Shown: one piece after another, positions 32,056 through 43,954 of the stretch
Layout: each line of letters begins with the position of its first letter
Position numbering within the stretch: position 1 is the first letter of the stretch
Assembly (NCBI RefSeq): GCF_009017415.1
Contig: NC_092403.1
Coordinates: forward strand, 2,356,001-2,420,000
DNA: 64,000 bases
Source: Aspergillus flavus
Taxonomy: Eukaryota; Ascomycota; Eurotiomycetes; Eurotiales; Aspergillaceae
Reading direction: 5' to 3'
Translations under genes and position numbers: made by a program
Notes under the pieces: generated by a model
Databases searched by the model: none
Seen by the model: the letters and a program-made list of their open reading frames with translations, nothing else
Told to the model about the DNA's origin: nothing

Positions 32056-33588
32056 ATGGGATCACTTGGAGAGGTAGAGCCATCGGCTCCCAGCAAGAGT
32101 CTCTGCCGTGAAGACCCTGGCATTAATCTTACCAGCACACTATCCAGCTATGTTCAGCATCTCGAAAGGGAACGTGCCAAATTACCATCGTCGAAGGCGC
32201 AGGCTTGCCATAATGCCGCGGAAAAGTCGAACATTGTCGCGCTCTGCAATAAGGTCATCGCGATGACCATGGACCCGGAGATGTATCTCTTCACCACGTC
32301 CTTACAGGTACGACAGCTGACCATAGTGTGATAATATGAGCTCACTTATTTCCCTACGCGCCAGTTTCACTTCTGCTCGTGCCTGAAAACCGCGGTTGAT
32401 CTTAGAGTTCACGAGCACGTTCCCCAGCATGGAGCAATCGCTGTCCAGCAATTAGCTGGGGCCGTCGGCGCCGCCGAGAAGCTGTTAAGTAAGTGCAGGA
32501 CACATACATCGTAGGACCTCGGAGCTCGAAGTTAACCTAACATGCGGATTAACAGGGCGAATTATGAGGATGCTGGTGAGCAAGAGCATATTTGCCGAGC
32601 CGGAACCCGGATACTATGCCCACACCCCAGTTTCCCTAGTTATCTGCGCGCCAAATATGCCGGATCTTCTCAGCCACAGGTATTTCCTACATATAAGCTC
32701 ACTTGTAGTTGGCAATGAATGCTAACTCCCTGCACGTCGAGCAGACTAGAGGATGGGTTCCGAGCTGCAAGCCGGCACGCAGAGGCACTCGCAAAGTTGC
32801 AATATCGGGATCCAAACGCGAAGGATGTTCTTGGCTTTCAACTTGCCTTCTCGACTACCAAGAGTTATTGGGACTATGTGGAGGAGGATGACCCTGAGTG
32901 CGGACAGCGGTTTTCCAAGGCGATGCGGGCAGTGACAGTCAACAAACTGGGTGATGTTCCGAAGCTGTATCCGTTTAACAAGCTCGTCGACGATGGCGGA
33001 ATAATCGTTGATGTTGGGGGTGGAATGGGACAGGTCGCACAGAGTATTCTCTCCCACTGGCATGGACTCGGGCTGAAGTGCATTGTTCAAGACAAGTTTG
33101 CATCCAAGAGCGGTAGCACGCATCCCGACTTAGAGATGCAAAGCTATGACTTTTTCAGCCCACAGCCGGTTAAAGGTGTGGCAATTCCCTGTCCCCCAAG
33201 GTCTTCACGTGATTATGATAGAGAAGAACCATAATACTTGTCTCTAAACTCACTGGTTTTAGGATCTGCGGCATATCTCTTCCGTCATATATTCCACGAT
33301 TGGCCGGACGATGCCTGCATAACGATCTTGAAGAATACTGTAGAGGCAATGAACCCTCACCAGAGCCGAATACTAATCTGCGATCAAATCATGGAAGAAA
33401 CAAATCCTTCCACAGCAGCCGTGCTTTACGACATCGATATGATGTGTTTGTACGGCGGCAAGGAGAGAACCTTGTCAGAATGGGAGGAATTGTTGAAGGC
33501 TGCAGACCAGAGGCTGGAAATTAAGAACGTATTCAGGAGCCCGAATCAAGTCTCGGGTATTCTTGAAGTACAACTTTGCTGCGATTAG
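32056..33588 (+). CDS. SAM-dependent O-methyltransferase (COMT type)
   Basis: Five exons (32056-32307, 32365-32488, 32556-32679, 32745-33175, 33263-33588) splice to 418 residues with all phases consistent. The SAM motif I is VDVGGGMG (about residue 255). The post-motif block RHIFHDWPDD (about 318-327) carries the His-Asp pair typical of the plant-COMT-like class II family common in fungal secondary-metabolite clusters. The N-terminal part is the helical dimerisation and winged-helix region. It is intact, starts about 1.9 kb beyond the trefoil-like gene and is the nearest tailoring enzyme to the NRPS. A natural role would be O-methylating a hydroxyl, for example a phenol, on the peptide; this is inference. 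Confidence 0.9.
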
Positions 33589-34416
33589 TTGATGTGGGTT
33601 TGAAAGCTGGTGGTTAAAGAGATGCCGAGCAAACGGTACGAGCCTTGGATATTTTGTCTGTTCATGGGGAGCCTAATATCTCTATTACTGTGATGCCTAT
33701 TATAGCGAGCTATTTTGAACCATAATAAAAGAAATAAGGATGAAAAAATGGAAAAAGAACAAAACAATAAGCCGGTCCATCTATAACTTGAGAATTTTCA
33801 CGGCCTACCTTTGTTGAGAGGTGCCTGAGGCATCTAGTCTAGCCCTAAGGCTATGGGGTGGCTCTGCAGTGGTAACTTGCGCTCGTTTGAAATTTTTCGT
33901 ACCAACCGGATAAGTTTGGATCAACTTTTCCATCTGCTAGTCTATGTCCAAATACGGTTAGACCTACCCAGTTAGGCAGTATGTACTGGGTTCAATCAAG
34001 CACGGGCCAAGGCCAGCGGGCTAACTTTTAAGCTCAACCCGTCAGGAAGCTGTCCCAGGCCAACTACATATACATAGAGTGAAGATAGTGCACACTAGTA
34101 AAAGACTAGATCTTGTTAAGCTATTTGGTGACTACAGCAGTATAAATTGACTTTGCCGAATTTTGCGCAGAATTATAGATTTGTATAGTTGTGTACAAAA
34201 GTTAAGGACCCTTAGTCAAGGACATGGAAAATATATATCTTGCCTTGGTATAACAGGATTCGCTTGATGTTGTTCTTGGGATTTAAGAATCATGATTGAG
34301 CTTGGTCTATCAGTGCTCCTTGTGAATACTATTGATTAATTAGCCTTCAGCAGTTCTTTGGCTTGTCTCAGTGATATACTGAGGTTGAAGTTGCACCCCA
34401 TGTGGAACATTGCAGG

Positions 34417-34474
34417 TGCTGATGGTGTTTCGGATCCGAGACGCCGGATCCGAACTCCCGAAGCACCATCAGCA
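34417..34474. repeat. GC-rich inverted repeat
   Basis: Outer arms TGCTGATGGTG (34417-34427) and CACCATCAGCA (34464-34474) are perfect complements. Inner arms TTCGGATCCG (34429-34438) and CGGATCCGAA (34445-34454) are also complementary, with an asymmetric bulge of nine bases on the right side. It could fold as a strong hairpin in DNA or RNA. It stands out in an AT-rich spacer and may be part of a decayed element. Confidence 0.7.
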
Positions 34475-34798
34475 GCATTATCTCCGAGGGCGGAATTCCG
34501 CGTCGCTGCGCGTGCGGAGCGCGTTCGGGTACAGAAGCTGAAAATATCACTTGTTACCATATATACAGTTCAGTGAGTTTTAAAGTTAGTTAATATAGAA
34601 CACAAGTTTTTATATAATAATCCTACTAGTCTACCGTTCACTGCACTTCATTCAGTTGAATGCCAACTAAGAGTAAGGCTAACTGTGTTTTCATTATTAT
34701 GATGCTTGGCTTTGCATGATTAGAAGCACAAAAGAATTTTTAAAGATATTGAACAATTATGGATCAATTCAGTGCAATGAAGGCACGATAGTACCATA

Positions 34799-34819
34799 AG
34801 AGTCTTATCATAAGACTCT
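34799..34819. repeat. 21-bp palindrome downstream of lipase
   Basis: Perfect 10-bp arms (AGAGTCTTAT and ATAAGACTCT) around a single C. It lies about 116 bp beyond the stop codon of the leftward-reading lipase gene, so it may lie in or near its 3' UTR. Confidence 0.75.
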
Positions 34820-34934
34820 AGTATATGTACTGCACATGTATACTCTTTTGCGAGAACTTTCGAATCCCAGACCAGCCACCCAGTACCACAAAGGAGCGAT
34901 AAGAGGACGAGATGATGCATAACCCAGTACTTGG

Positions 34935-36278
34935 TTAAAGGAGAACTGTACCGACCACATCACTAGCGACACCCTCAACGGTGGGCACTACTACTCCCAG
35001 ACTGCCCGGCTCGGAGATCGGCAACAACTCATCAGTCCACGAACAATTAGTCTCCGCAGCCTCGCCATCCATCCTCTTCTCTAGCCAAGCAAACGCTTCC
35101 AGAAACCCATCAAGCTGTAAAAGTACATGCTCATGGGTCAGAACATCCTTATAGTTGATCACCGTGCCGCCAGCACAATACCGCGACACAATAATTTCCG
35201 TAGAGCTAACGGGGCTGATCTCATCAAGCGCGCCCTTGTACACGAAAATCGGCATCTTAGGCGGTATCTGTCCGAGGTTGTTATCCTTTAAGGCCTGCTG
35301 CATCTGAGGATAACTTAGGATGCTGGGATCCTTGAAGTAGGAGAAGAGATCCTGGAAGGGGTATTCAATGATATTTGCCAAGAAACAGTTATGGTTCGCA
35401 TCGTAAAACTTTGCCTTTTTGCTTTCGACGAGCTGCTCCTCAAACAATGCTGCGATGTCGGGGTATTCATGCGCTATGCCGTTGATGCCCCCGAAGTTTA
35501 GCCCCACAAATGGACCCTTGTTAACTGTATATGTGACGACCTCAATATCGCCGATAAGCCCTCCCAGCGCTGCGCCAACGATCATGTCTAGATCGGGAGC
35601 GTAGGTTGGCTGGAGTTCAGCGGCGAATCCGGTTGCCAGACTTCCTCCGGAATAACCCCACATAGCGACGGATGCGTTGGGAGAGACTGTAGTGAAATCT
35701 GAAGAGCCAAGGACGGCTCTAATGCCATCTAGAACTGCATGTCCAGCGCGACGATTCGCCAAGAAGGCGGCCTTGGGACCCTCGTGATCCGGCAGACTCA
35801 CAATCCAGCCCTTTTCCAGCGCAGCTCTGAATAGGATCGTATGACTCTGGATTCCCGTTTTGGAAAGGATATCGCTGTCGTCTATGCCGGTTTGTAGGGT
35901 GTATGATGGGGCGCAGTCGACGGAAGATGAATCCTCTGGAATCTGATACGACAGGAGTCTCGAGGTGTTCGCATTTTCTGGGACAAGGACTGTGGTGACT
36001 GTTGCTGTGGCATTTGCCCAGTTGTCGGTGGATCGGTACAGTATTTGGTAGGCAGCTGCTAGTTTGATCTTTATGGGGTCGATAAGTGCTATCGGATTTG
36101 GCACCTCTCGGTGTCGCAGGATGGTTCCTGGTTGTGTGTTCTCATATCCTGATGGGGGTTCGTAGAAGGGGTCTGCACTGGGAGGGGTGACTGTGGCCCT
36201 ATTGGCAAGACTACCAGGGTAGGCGAGACATGTCGTGAAGACGAAGAAACACAGTAGAAGTGGCCCTAGACCAAGCAT
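34935..36278 (-). CDS. secretory lipase (LIP family)
   Basis: A single-exon frame of 447 residues. It begins with a clear signal peptide (LLLCFFVFTTCLA, cleavage near residue 20). The nucleophile elbow is WGYSGGS (Ser about 210). A later GALDEISP supplies the Asp and LTHEH the His of a Ser-Asp-His triad. This layout matches the fungal secretory lipase family (PF03583, CalA-like). Several N-x-S/T sites are present, for example NATAT and NASVA. It should act outside the cell on acyl esters. There is no obvious link to the peptide pathway apart from position. Confidence 0.9.
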   Translation of the reverse strand: MLGLGPLLLCFFVFTTCLAYPGSLANRATVTPPSADPFYEPPSGYENTQPGTILRHREVPNPIALIDPIKIKLAAAYQILYRSTDNWANATATVTTVLVPENANTSRLLSYQIPEDSSSVDCAPSYTLQTGIDDSDILSKTGIQSHTILFRAALEKGWIVSLPDHEGPKAAFLANRRAGHAVLDGIRAVLGSSDFTTVSPNASVAMWGYSGGSLATGFAAELQPTYAPDLDMIVGAALGGLIGDIEVVTYTVNKGPFVGLNFGGINGIAHEYPDIAALFEEQLVESKKAKFYDANHNCFLANIIEYPFQDLFSYFKDPSILSYPQMQQALKDNNLGQIPPKMPIFVYKGALDEISPVSSTEIIVSRYCAGGTVINYKDVLTHEHVLLQLDGFLEAFAWLEKRMDGEAAETNCSWTDELLPISEPGSLGVVVPTVEGVASDVVGTVLL

Positions 36279-38046
36279 TTTGAGGATGTGCAGAACTGCA
36301 CGAGCTAGTTCTCTATACTCGGAAAATCATATATAACTGGACAAGGGTAATGGTTCTTAATTAGATAACATTTGCTGATATCATCCTGGGCAATATAGAA
36401 ACAGCAGCTGCATAGTGTTGACGACCTTGCATGTATTTACAGTGTTATACATTCCATTCCAGTCCATGTACTCCATATACAATGATAGCAATGTAAAAAC
36501 TAGTGAATGAATCGGACTTGACCAAGGATCTGCGTTTTCCTGTCTGATATGTCAGAGACTTTGAGTTCAGCCACCTTTTGTATTGACTGGCCCCCTATTA
36601 GCTAGATATTTGACTGTGTAAATGATTTCCCAGATGTGGATAACTATCAGGATGTTTTCATACAGTAAAATAAGGAGCGGATAGGAAAAGGAAATGATCA
36701 ACATACCTTCTTATCCCTCGGGTCCAGATATTGGCTGGCGTGTTCCGCTACTAATGAACATCAATAGGAAAGATCCACAGAGCAGCGGAGAAAGGTATGC
36801 GTATTGCGAATCTCGCGCTCTCATGATCGACAGGGTTACATTACATAGACCAGACACATATGTCTACAGTTGGAGTTCAGGGTGTAGGTAGAGACTGTTC
36901 TCGAAAAGACCGACATCAATACGCGCTAACCGTATTGGGACTTCTAGAATTAGAGTTAGGAATCATTCTTGACCTGATCCCTTCCTATCCATTGGGTATG
37001 GAAAAACATTCCGTAGGATAAATACACACCCTGGATTGGTGCGCGATGACCTTGGGCGAATTTACACCTGGTGACCATCTAAATCCTAATTCCTGGACCC
37101 CTCATGAGGCCATGGCGAGGTCTAATCCTGGTTCCCTTCGGTCCAAACGTCGGATTGCACAGCTGGACATCTGCATATAACCACTGCCTGAATGCAACAG
37201 AAAGGTTTCTTTCCTTAATCTATTGAATGTTTGTCAACAACTCGCCCCACCTCTTTTGTCTCTGTTACACGAGTCTCGTTTACAGCAGCAATTGTGCCCC
37301 TCAGTTAAAGCCGCACGAGAGACATTTCCTACAAAGGCCCCCGGATAAAAGTCCCTACTAGTCATGGACTGTATCGCTGTTGCACGTCAAGCCAGCCCTC
37401 ACTACCCTATGGTTTTGACAGAATTCCTCAGTGGTTGACAAACTTTCGTAGATATATGGGAATGTCAGAGAGTTGAAACAAACAAGGCTCTAAATAACAG
37501 AAAGCCTAGTCGATAGGAGAAACCATCTCTAACAGAGGGTTAGTGCGGGAGTAAGGCAAACCAACTAGTCACAGAAAGCATGCGTTACTGCACACAAAAC
37601 GCACCATAAATCTTGAAGCTTACATAAACCTGCGATCAACCGAGTCGTACCCAACGAGTCGTTAGTTCCCGGCGAGGTTGTATCTGCCGAATCGTAGTTA
37701 CTTTAGGGGTGGCTTTAGAAATAAGCCTCTCTCTTGAAAGCCTCAACCATTAATCGGACTCTGAAACAGGAGTTGTGGTGCTGATATTGTTCGGATGGCA
37801 AAGAGATCCGGTATCCAAAATGTGTCTACACTTTACCTCCGTTCAATGGCTGATGGCTGAATGATGTAGATCCGGCTCCCGTGAGATCTGTGGCTATTGC
37901 CCAGCACCTTCACATACCCATCACGTCCATCTTCCGAATCGCCGAATCAACGTAGACCCGGATCTACAACACGGAACTCCGGAGAGGTTCGAGAAAAATC
38001 ATCCTCTGAATGCAGAATGGTTCGCATCGTAGTGCAATGTTAAAAG
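36279..38046. other. intergenic
   Basis: A 1.8-kb spacer between the divergent lipase and P450 genes. No convincing reading frame; the longest (36694-36891) has no recognisable features. It should hold both promoters. I see no direct or inverted repeat of note. Confidence 0.55.
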
Positions 38047-39837
38047 ATGAAGAGCACGTACTTCCCATCTCAACCTCAGGCCTGGTTCCATCATTATCGA
38101 ACTATGGAAGTACAATACATTCTGGAGATTTTGCACAACCTTGAAGCAGCCATTTGGGCTGTTCTCATCTTCATAGCCTTCGTCTTGATTTCTCAGGCTC
38201 ACTACAAAGCCCAATTAGCCAAACTCCCCACCTTTGATATTGACGAAGGCAACGAGAAATGGAGGCGGACGTATTTGAAATCCGCACGAAGGCTCTATCA
38301 AGAGGGATACAAAAAGGTCAGCGTCTGCCTTGGGCTCTCAGTATCACATACGTGCTAATAACCTGACAGTTCAAAAACCAAGCCTGGATCATGCCAACTT
38401 CAGACGGTACAGGGACACCTTGATGCACCTCACAGTGTTTTAAATACTCACTATCGTGCATTTCAGGCCGTAAAACCGTGGTTGTCCCTGGTCAGCTTCT
38501 ATCAGAGTTGAGCAAACTACCTGAAACTGTTCTCAGTTTCCCCACCGCAATTAACAAGGTTGGCTACCCACTCTTACACACACATGTCAGGTGTTAATAT
38601 GACAAAGGTATTGGAGGTTAAATACACCAAGGTAGCTCCCGATGAGCCACTTGCACCATATTGTATCAAGGCCGATTTGAATCCTGCTTTATGTATTGTC
38701 TCTACAAGATTCATCACGGAAGCTAGTCTCTGACAATAATTAGCCCGGCTGAACCCCATTATCTATCGGGAGGTTGAAAACGCTCTAGAAGAAAAAATCC
38801 CACAATGCGAAGATTGGGCACCGGTATTCATTTATCAGAAACTTGTGAATACAGTAGCGAAAGTGTCTGGGAGAATATTCGTTGGCGCGGAGCTTTCCCA
38901 CAACAAAGATTACCTCGATACAGCGATCAACTACACCATCGAATTGGGCAATGCAGTACAAGCTGTCAAGAAAATGAAGCCCTGGCTTCGGCCCTTCCTG
39001 GCATGGAAGCTTCCAGAGGTCCAACAACTCAATAAGCGTGAGGAGATGGCAATACGATTCTTAGAGCCGATTATACAAGCTCGCCGCGAGGCCTCTAAGG
39101 ATCCAGATTACCAATAGCCCGATGACATGCTGCAGTGGTTCTTGAATCGCAGCGAAGATTATAAGGTTCACTCCACAAGACGCATCGTGAAAATGCAGCT
39201 TCTGGTAATATTCGCCGGGATCCATAACACGACGGTGACTGCAACCAACGTCTTATATAATCTCGCCGTTTCTCCCGAGTACATGCAGCCTCTGCGTGAA
39301 GAGATATGCAAGGCAATATCAGACAATGATGGGACGCTCACTTCACGTGCACTGCAACAGATGGAAAAGCTTGACTCGTTCATGAAAGAGACAATTCGCT
39401 TCTACCCGCCAGAACTCACCTCCTTCTCGCGCCAAACGGTCCAAGGCATTAAACTCTCCAGCGGCCAATACATCCCACCAGGTACATCCATCGAAACACC
39501 ATTACAGGCCATATATCAAGATGATAGCAACTATCCCGACAGTGATACCTTCGACGGTTTCCGATTCTACAAGATCCGGCAGGGCGGTGGGGCAACTGTA
39601 CACGCTCGCAATCAATTCGTCACGTCCAACGAACAGAATCTCGTCTTTGGATATGGAAAGCATGCGTGTCCAGGAAGATTCTTAGCCGCTGCGGAGATCA
39701 AGATGATCGTTTCCAAAATACTTTTAACCTACGATTTCAAAAATGCGGACGATTGGACGGAAAGATATTCGAATTATGAAGTTGGTCGACTAGTACGCCC
39801 CCCCCACTCCCCCCCGCCCCCCAACCACTGCAGGTGA
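38047..39837 (+). pseudogene. cytochrome P450 with one in-frame stop
   Basis: Exons 38047-38316, 38370-38406, 38467-38558, 38608-38692 and 38744-39837 join in consistent phase to 525 codons, full length for a P450. An N-terminal membrane anchor (AAIWAVLIFIAFVLIS), the I-helix AGIHNTT, ExxR as KETIR (about 376) and the heme loop FGYGKHACPG (Cys about 469) are all present. Codon 286 is TAG (39115-39117), in the sequence DYQ-stop-PDDMLQW. Nothing else is broken, and no intron can remove the stop. The sequence resembles the ent-kaurene-oxidase-like group of fungal tailoring P450s. The C-terminal tail after VGRLV is an unusual Pro-rich stretch coded by C-runs. Either a recent loss of function or a sequencing error. 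Confidence 0.85.
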
Positions 39838-41105
39838 TGTATCAGCTAACGATCGATAGAATATGCCTGAAACGGCCATTCCACTGCTCTTTAGGAAGAC
39901 AACGGCACAAGACAGTAGTTTGTGAATATAGGTCTGTGAATATAGGCAGTAGGTATGCGGAAGCCACGACGTGTTAATCATGGTTCGATCCACTTTCCAA
40001 GGATCCCTTAGGGCATCTTGTGAGTTGCCAACTACTTGTTCATTCTTTTGGGTGCTAAATGCGACGCTCGGTTAGTTTACTATTACTATTTATTATTCTA
40101 TCTTTAGTTTTTATTCTTGAGTATTGCCTGGACGTGATTTGCTCCAGGCAACAAAAAAAACCTCTCAGCCACCTGTTGTTCGGGACAATATTGTGTAGTA
40201 ACGATCATTTCCCAGGTTTATAAATCACGCATAGTCTCGGTTTCAATAACGATCGTAAGATACGATCGTCTCTTAGGTCTTATGGCCAGAAAGTGACGAT
40301 CAATACTGTAAGGGGTAATCAACCAGATCCACGAGGAATCCACAAGTGGGTCTCCATATGTGAGTAGGATTGGGCGATGTTTCTGGTAACTGTACCGCTA
40401 CAATAAGGAGTTTAACAAAGCCTTCAGAATGGCTTAAAGGTTTTGCCGCTATCATAACATAACCGGTACGCAAGTCACCAGTCTATTGACTTCCATATAA
40501 AATGGAACCTTTTAGGGTTCTTAGTAACTTCTGAGTACCATAGATATAGATTGATGCTAGGTGGAGGAGTATATACACCAGATGCCATACTGTAAGTTGG
40601 AGTTTCGAACTATGCTTTTCTCATAATTTCGTAGTAGCTGCGCTAAGAGAACCTTGAAAAGGTTGAACTGCCTTTATTCACTTGCAAATTCATTACATAT
40701 TGGAAATCCTGTCTTAACAATCTCTGGTCAATGAGAAATTATGATCACAAAAGGTGTCATGAACAGTAGATGGCGGGACGCTTAAACTACTCACTGACTG
40801 GTTACATTGGTGTTTTGTAGTAGTATATATGTCCATCTTACAATATATTGCTTGTCTTCTCAATGGGGTTTCTATAATTCAGTATTGAACCTTAGAAAGC
40901 TCTGAGAGGTATACTGTTATCAAACAATAAATTGTCTTTCTTTTCGCATCTCTTTTTTGTTTTACATTGTTGTTCATTCTTATTTGTCATGGAAGTATGC
41001 CAGGATCGACAAAGAAGCCGTTCATCCTTTTAAATGTATATAGATTGTTCTAGAAGACAGATGTTGGTGGTTGCCAGTAACAATCATTGTGCTAAGGCAA
41101 CCAGA
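39838..41105. other. AT-rich intergenic with a hairpin
   Basis: No gene is supported. A perfect 9-bp inverted repeat (TTGCCTGGA and TCCAGGCAA) with a 10-base loop lies at 40124-40151 and is followed by an A8 run, which resembles the tail of a decayed element. The rest is AT-rich spacer between two damaged genes. Confidence 0.55.
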
Positions 41106-43089
41106 CTACTGCGAGGGGGGTATTTGTAAGATATCCCCACCGCCGAGCATATCCCAGCTATCGAGATCAAGAGATCCTGCAGTACATGGGTCTCTGGGGT
41201 CGTCAACGACAGGTGGATTAAAAATAGGCAGTGATCTGGGGAGATTAGGATCGAAATAATCCCCAGATTGGAGACCAGAAAGGTCAAGAGTCTCTGCATT
41301 TCCGGTATTACTGAAAGAATCCAAGGATGAGTGAGTGAAGAACGGTTGGTTGTCCCTATTTCCACCCATGATGGGTACCGTTGAACCCGGACATACCATC
41401 GTCTGCTCCTTTCGGTAACCCTCTGTAGGATAGAGGTAGGGTGATGAATATAGGGGATTTGGAGGATGCTGCATTGTCGACTGGGAGAAGAGCCTAAGCT
41501 GAGGCCATAATGTATCAGGTACCAAGGCTGAGTGCCGACGGGCTGCGAAGGCGTGGGACGCGGTAAGGAAACACTTGGTGGAAGAGTAGGTGCGAAAGAG
41601 CGGATGTCGGCACGTATGTACGGCGCCAGATCTGGATATTGGGCAATGAAATTGGCCTGCATAGAAAAGTTCGACACATCGGTAAGAGCCTGCTCGAATT
41701 CGTTGGTCAATTCAAGGTCGTTGTTATTTGGTTTCACGCGAATCAGCGGCTGATCTGGTTTAAAGCCCGCAGTTCGGACCTTAAAGCCGAGGATCAGATT
41801 GCGTATCAGGGTTTCCATCTCATGCTCTTTCCAGGTCATCGATAGGCGCTCACGTAAACGGGGCCTATTTTTGGAGGAGCTCGACTGGTTAAAATTACTC
41901 AACGCTATACTCGTTTAGTAAACTCACCACATGATGAAGTCTAGACATCCGGGATGGTGGTGGAGAAGCCGTGCGGGTGTCGGTCGATACCAGCAGGGGC
42001 ATCGAGCGAAGTTTTCGGAAGATGGGAAGATAAAAAGCTGCGAAAATTACGGTAAGCCTTAATACGGGAAAAAGGCGAAGGGAAGCGTACCAGCAGATGT
42101 CGGAACTGGGTCCAGAATATTGCAATCATCTCGGCGTGAGAACGACAGCAATCTTGCCACGGCGCCATGATTCTATAGGCCAGATAGGCAGTCTTCCGGC
42201 GCACTACATCTAGAGGGCTCAGTGGCAGCAGTGTCTGCTTTTCGCACGGAAGGGATGCGCCTGTATCACTATCACCCACGAGGAGGCCCAGAAGCCTTTC
42301 ATTGAAGTCAGAAGAAAGCAACCTTTCGTGCAGGACATCTAGATTTGATTTATCAGATACGAAGTACAAAAGCCAATTTGGAACTCGGTTCAAGTTCTTA
42401 CCATGCGCGGCATATCCCTGCGCCTTGAAGTGTTCCGCTAGGAACTGCAGACCATCGTTGAGTCCCATAGAGTATTTCCAGGCCATTATGGCCTCCGTAA
42501 AACGATTGATAGACATCCCCGACTCTTCACTGTTCTTAAGCATGTCTGAGATAGGTAAGAAAATGGAGGGGCTCTACGCGAAGGTTCTGCAGAGGTTGCT
42601 TCTCTGTTCAACAACAGGAACATCCTGGTTGGAACCGGAGGGTGCCTCCAATCCCGAAGATGTGAGACAGGGGTCTGGAACGCCTGGAAGGCCGGTGACG
42701 CCAGAGACTAGAGTGTCTACTCTCCCAGGTCCTTCATCTAACCCCAGACACTCTTTTGAAGCCAAATAAATTTGCTCAAACTTAGCTTGGAACGTTTTTA
42801 CTTTTGCCACCAGGGCCTCATTCTCGGCTAGAGTCCGCTCCACCAGAGCTTTGTGGTTGCCGTCCATGAGAAGTTCCATTTTTTACTTAAAGGCTGCAGC
42901 AGTCTGCTTTGACGGCTCCCGCATCCTCCTCTGGGTGATCCGGTCGGCCTGGCGTTTTCGCTCTAGTTGCCTGTCGTTGAACTTAAGTTTCCATGACTGG
43001 TTCGATGTGGTAGTGGAAGAGGCTGGGTTGTCTTCCTCCGAGGGACAGGTAGCCTTGCCTGCGTTCGCTGATCTTCTCTTAGGTGACAT
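41106..43089 (-). pseudogene. decayed bZIP transcription factor (DUF3425-like)
   Basis: Reading leftward from 43089: a nuclear basic region (QLERKRQADRITQRRMRE), then a zipper-like stretch (HKALVERTLAENEALVAKV) and a long C-terminal part with FVSDKSNLDVLHERL and an acidic tail ending in LQIPPSQ. This is the layout of fungal bZIP regulators with a DUF3425-type domain. The frame is broken by TAA at 42883-42885, between basic region and zipper, and by TAG at 42574-42576, both in an otherwise continuous frame. A further TAG at 41941-41943 is avoided only if a weak GTCTAG donor is used. Near 41526-41540 the coding frame changes, as a one-base deletion would cause. Taken together the gene is very probably inactive. 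Confidence 0.75.
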
Positions 43090-43954
43090 GTTACTTTGTA
43101 CCCTTAACGATACAGGGGTGGGATATAAATGCCAAGTACATAGAGAGGAAATGACTGAAGAAGAAGAACAAGAGTGGAAAGTGAAAGATTCCTACCTAAT
43201 CCAGATGATTAACGATTTTTGGCGCGCTAACGCAGCATCGCCCCGAAAGATCGGCGTTAATGTTTCAGGGCTATATATATTACGAGTTAGTACTTGAAGT
43301 AAATTAGGGCCTGTAATTGGTTCACGGATTTCCGGGGCCATCCGGTCACCACACGCGGCTCTCGACTCACCTCGTTTGTCTTGAAACAATTCGGCAACCA
43401 ATATGATAATATGGTCCTCCTATACAATGTGAACATCCAACGCATTAATTGTCTGTGAATGTCGCCGAAATGTTCCACATTACGAGATTACTGCGGCGCT
43501 ATCATCAGATACCACAGGGCACCTCTCCCTCATACCTCCCGACGGCATACTTCAGTACCTATACTGTAGTATACTTGTTCTGCTTCTTCTTGGTCTGACA
43601 GCGTGATCAATAATCTCTCTGGTCAATTTAGTTCAAGGTTAATTGTTGAAATCTAGACCTCTGGTGTAAATATCTCCGCAGCCGCATGCATCATCTTTGT
43701 CCCATAGCCAATGGCCAGCTGCTTTCGCGATGGCCAGACCCCCTTACTCAGCCAAAACCATGGATTGAAACCCATCAGACTTCAGCCAAATGACCGCTAT
43801 ATATTAACCTACGGTAACTAGCTACGCGAAGGTCAAGCATTATAGCCCAAATTAGCTATCGTTGTGCTAGAGTTGACCTCCATCTAGCTGCTTTAATTAT
43901 CTAGCAGTAGGCAAGGTAGCAGCATCACAGCACAATCATGACAGGAATGCATCC
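43090..43954. other. intergenic between bZIP remnant and K+ channel
   Basis: Holds the 5' region of both divergent genes. A TATAAAT-like sequence lies near 43123-43129 beside the bZIP remnant. Several short frames are uninformative. No repeat of note. Confidence 0.5.

Larger units (their letters stand above)
33589..34934. other. intergenic with palindromes
   Basis: No supported gene. It contains a GC-rich inverted repeat at 34417-34474 and a near-perfect 21-bp palindrome at 34799-34819 (separate entries). The rest is AT-rich. A short frame crossing the inverted repeat at 34336-34576 is read on both strands because of the symmetry and is not a gene. Confidence 0.6.

Noticed and set aside
41530..42900. 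Introns that would rescue the bZIP gene, such as a GTAAAAAA donor next to the first stop
   Set aside because: The only nearby acceptor joins out of frame into a stop and would delete the conserved zipper; the in-frame continuity on both sides argues for nonsense mutations.
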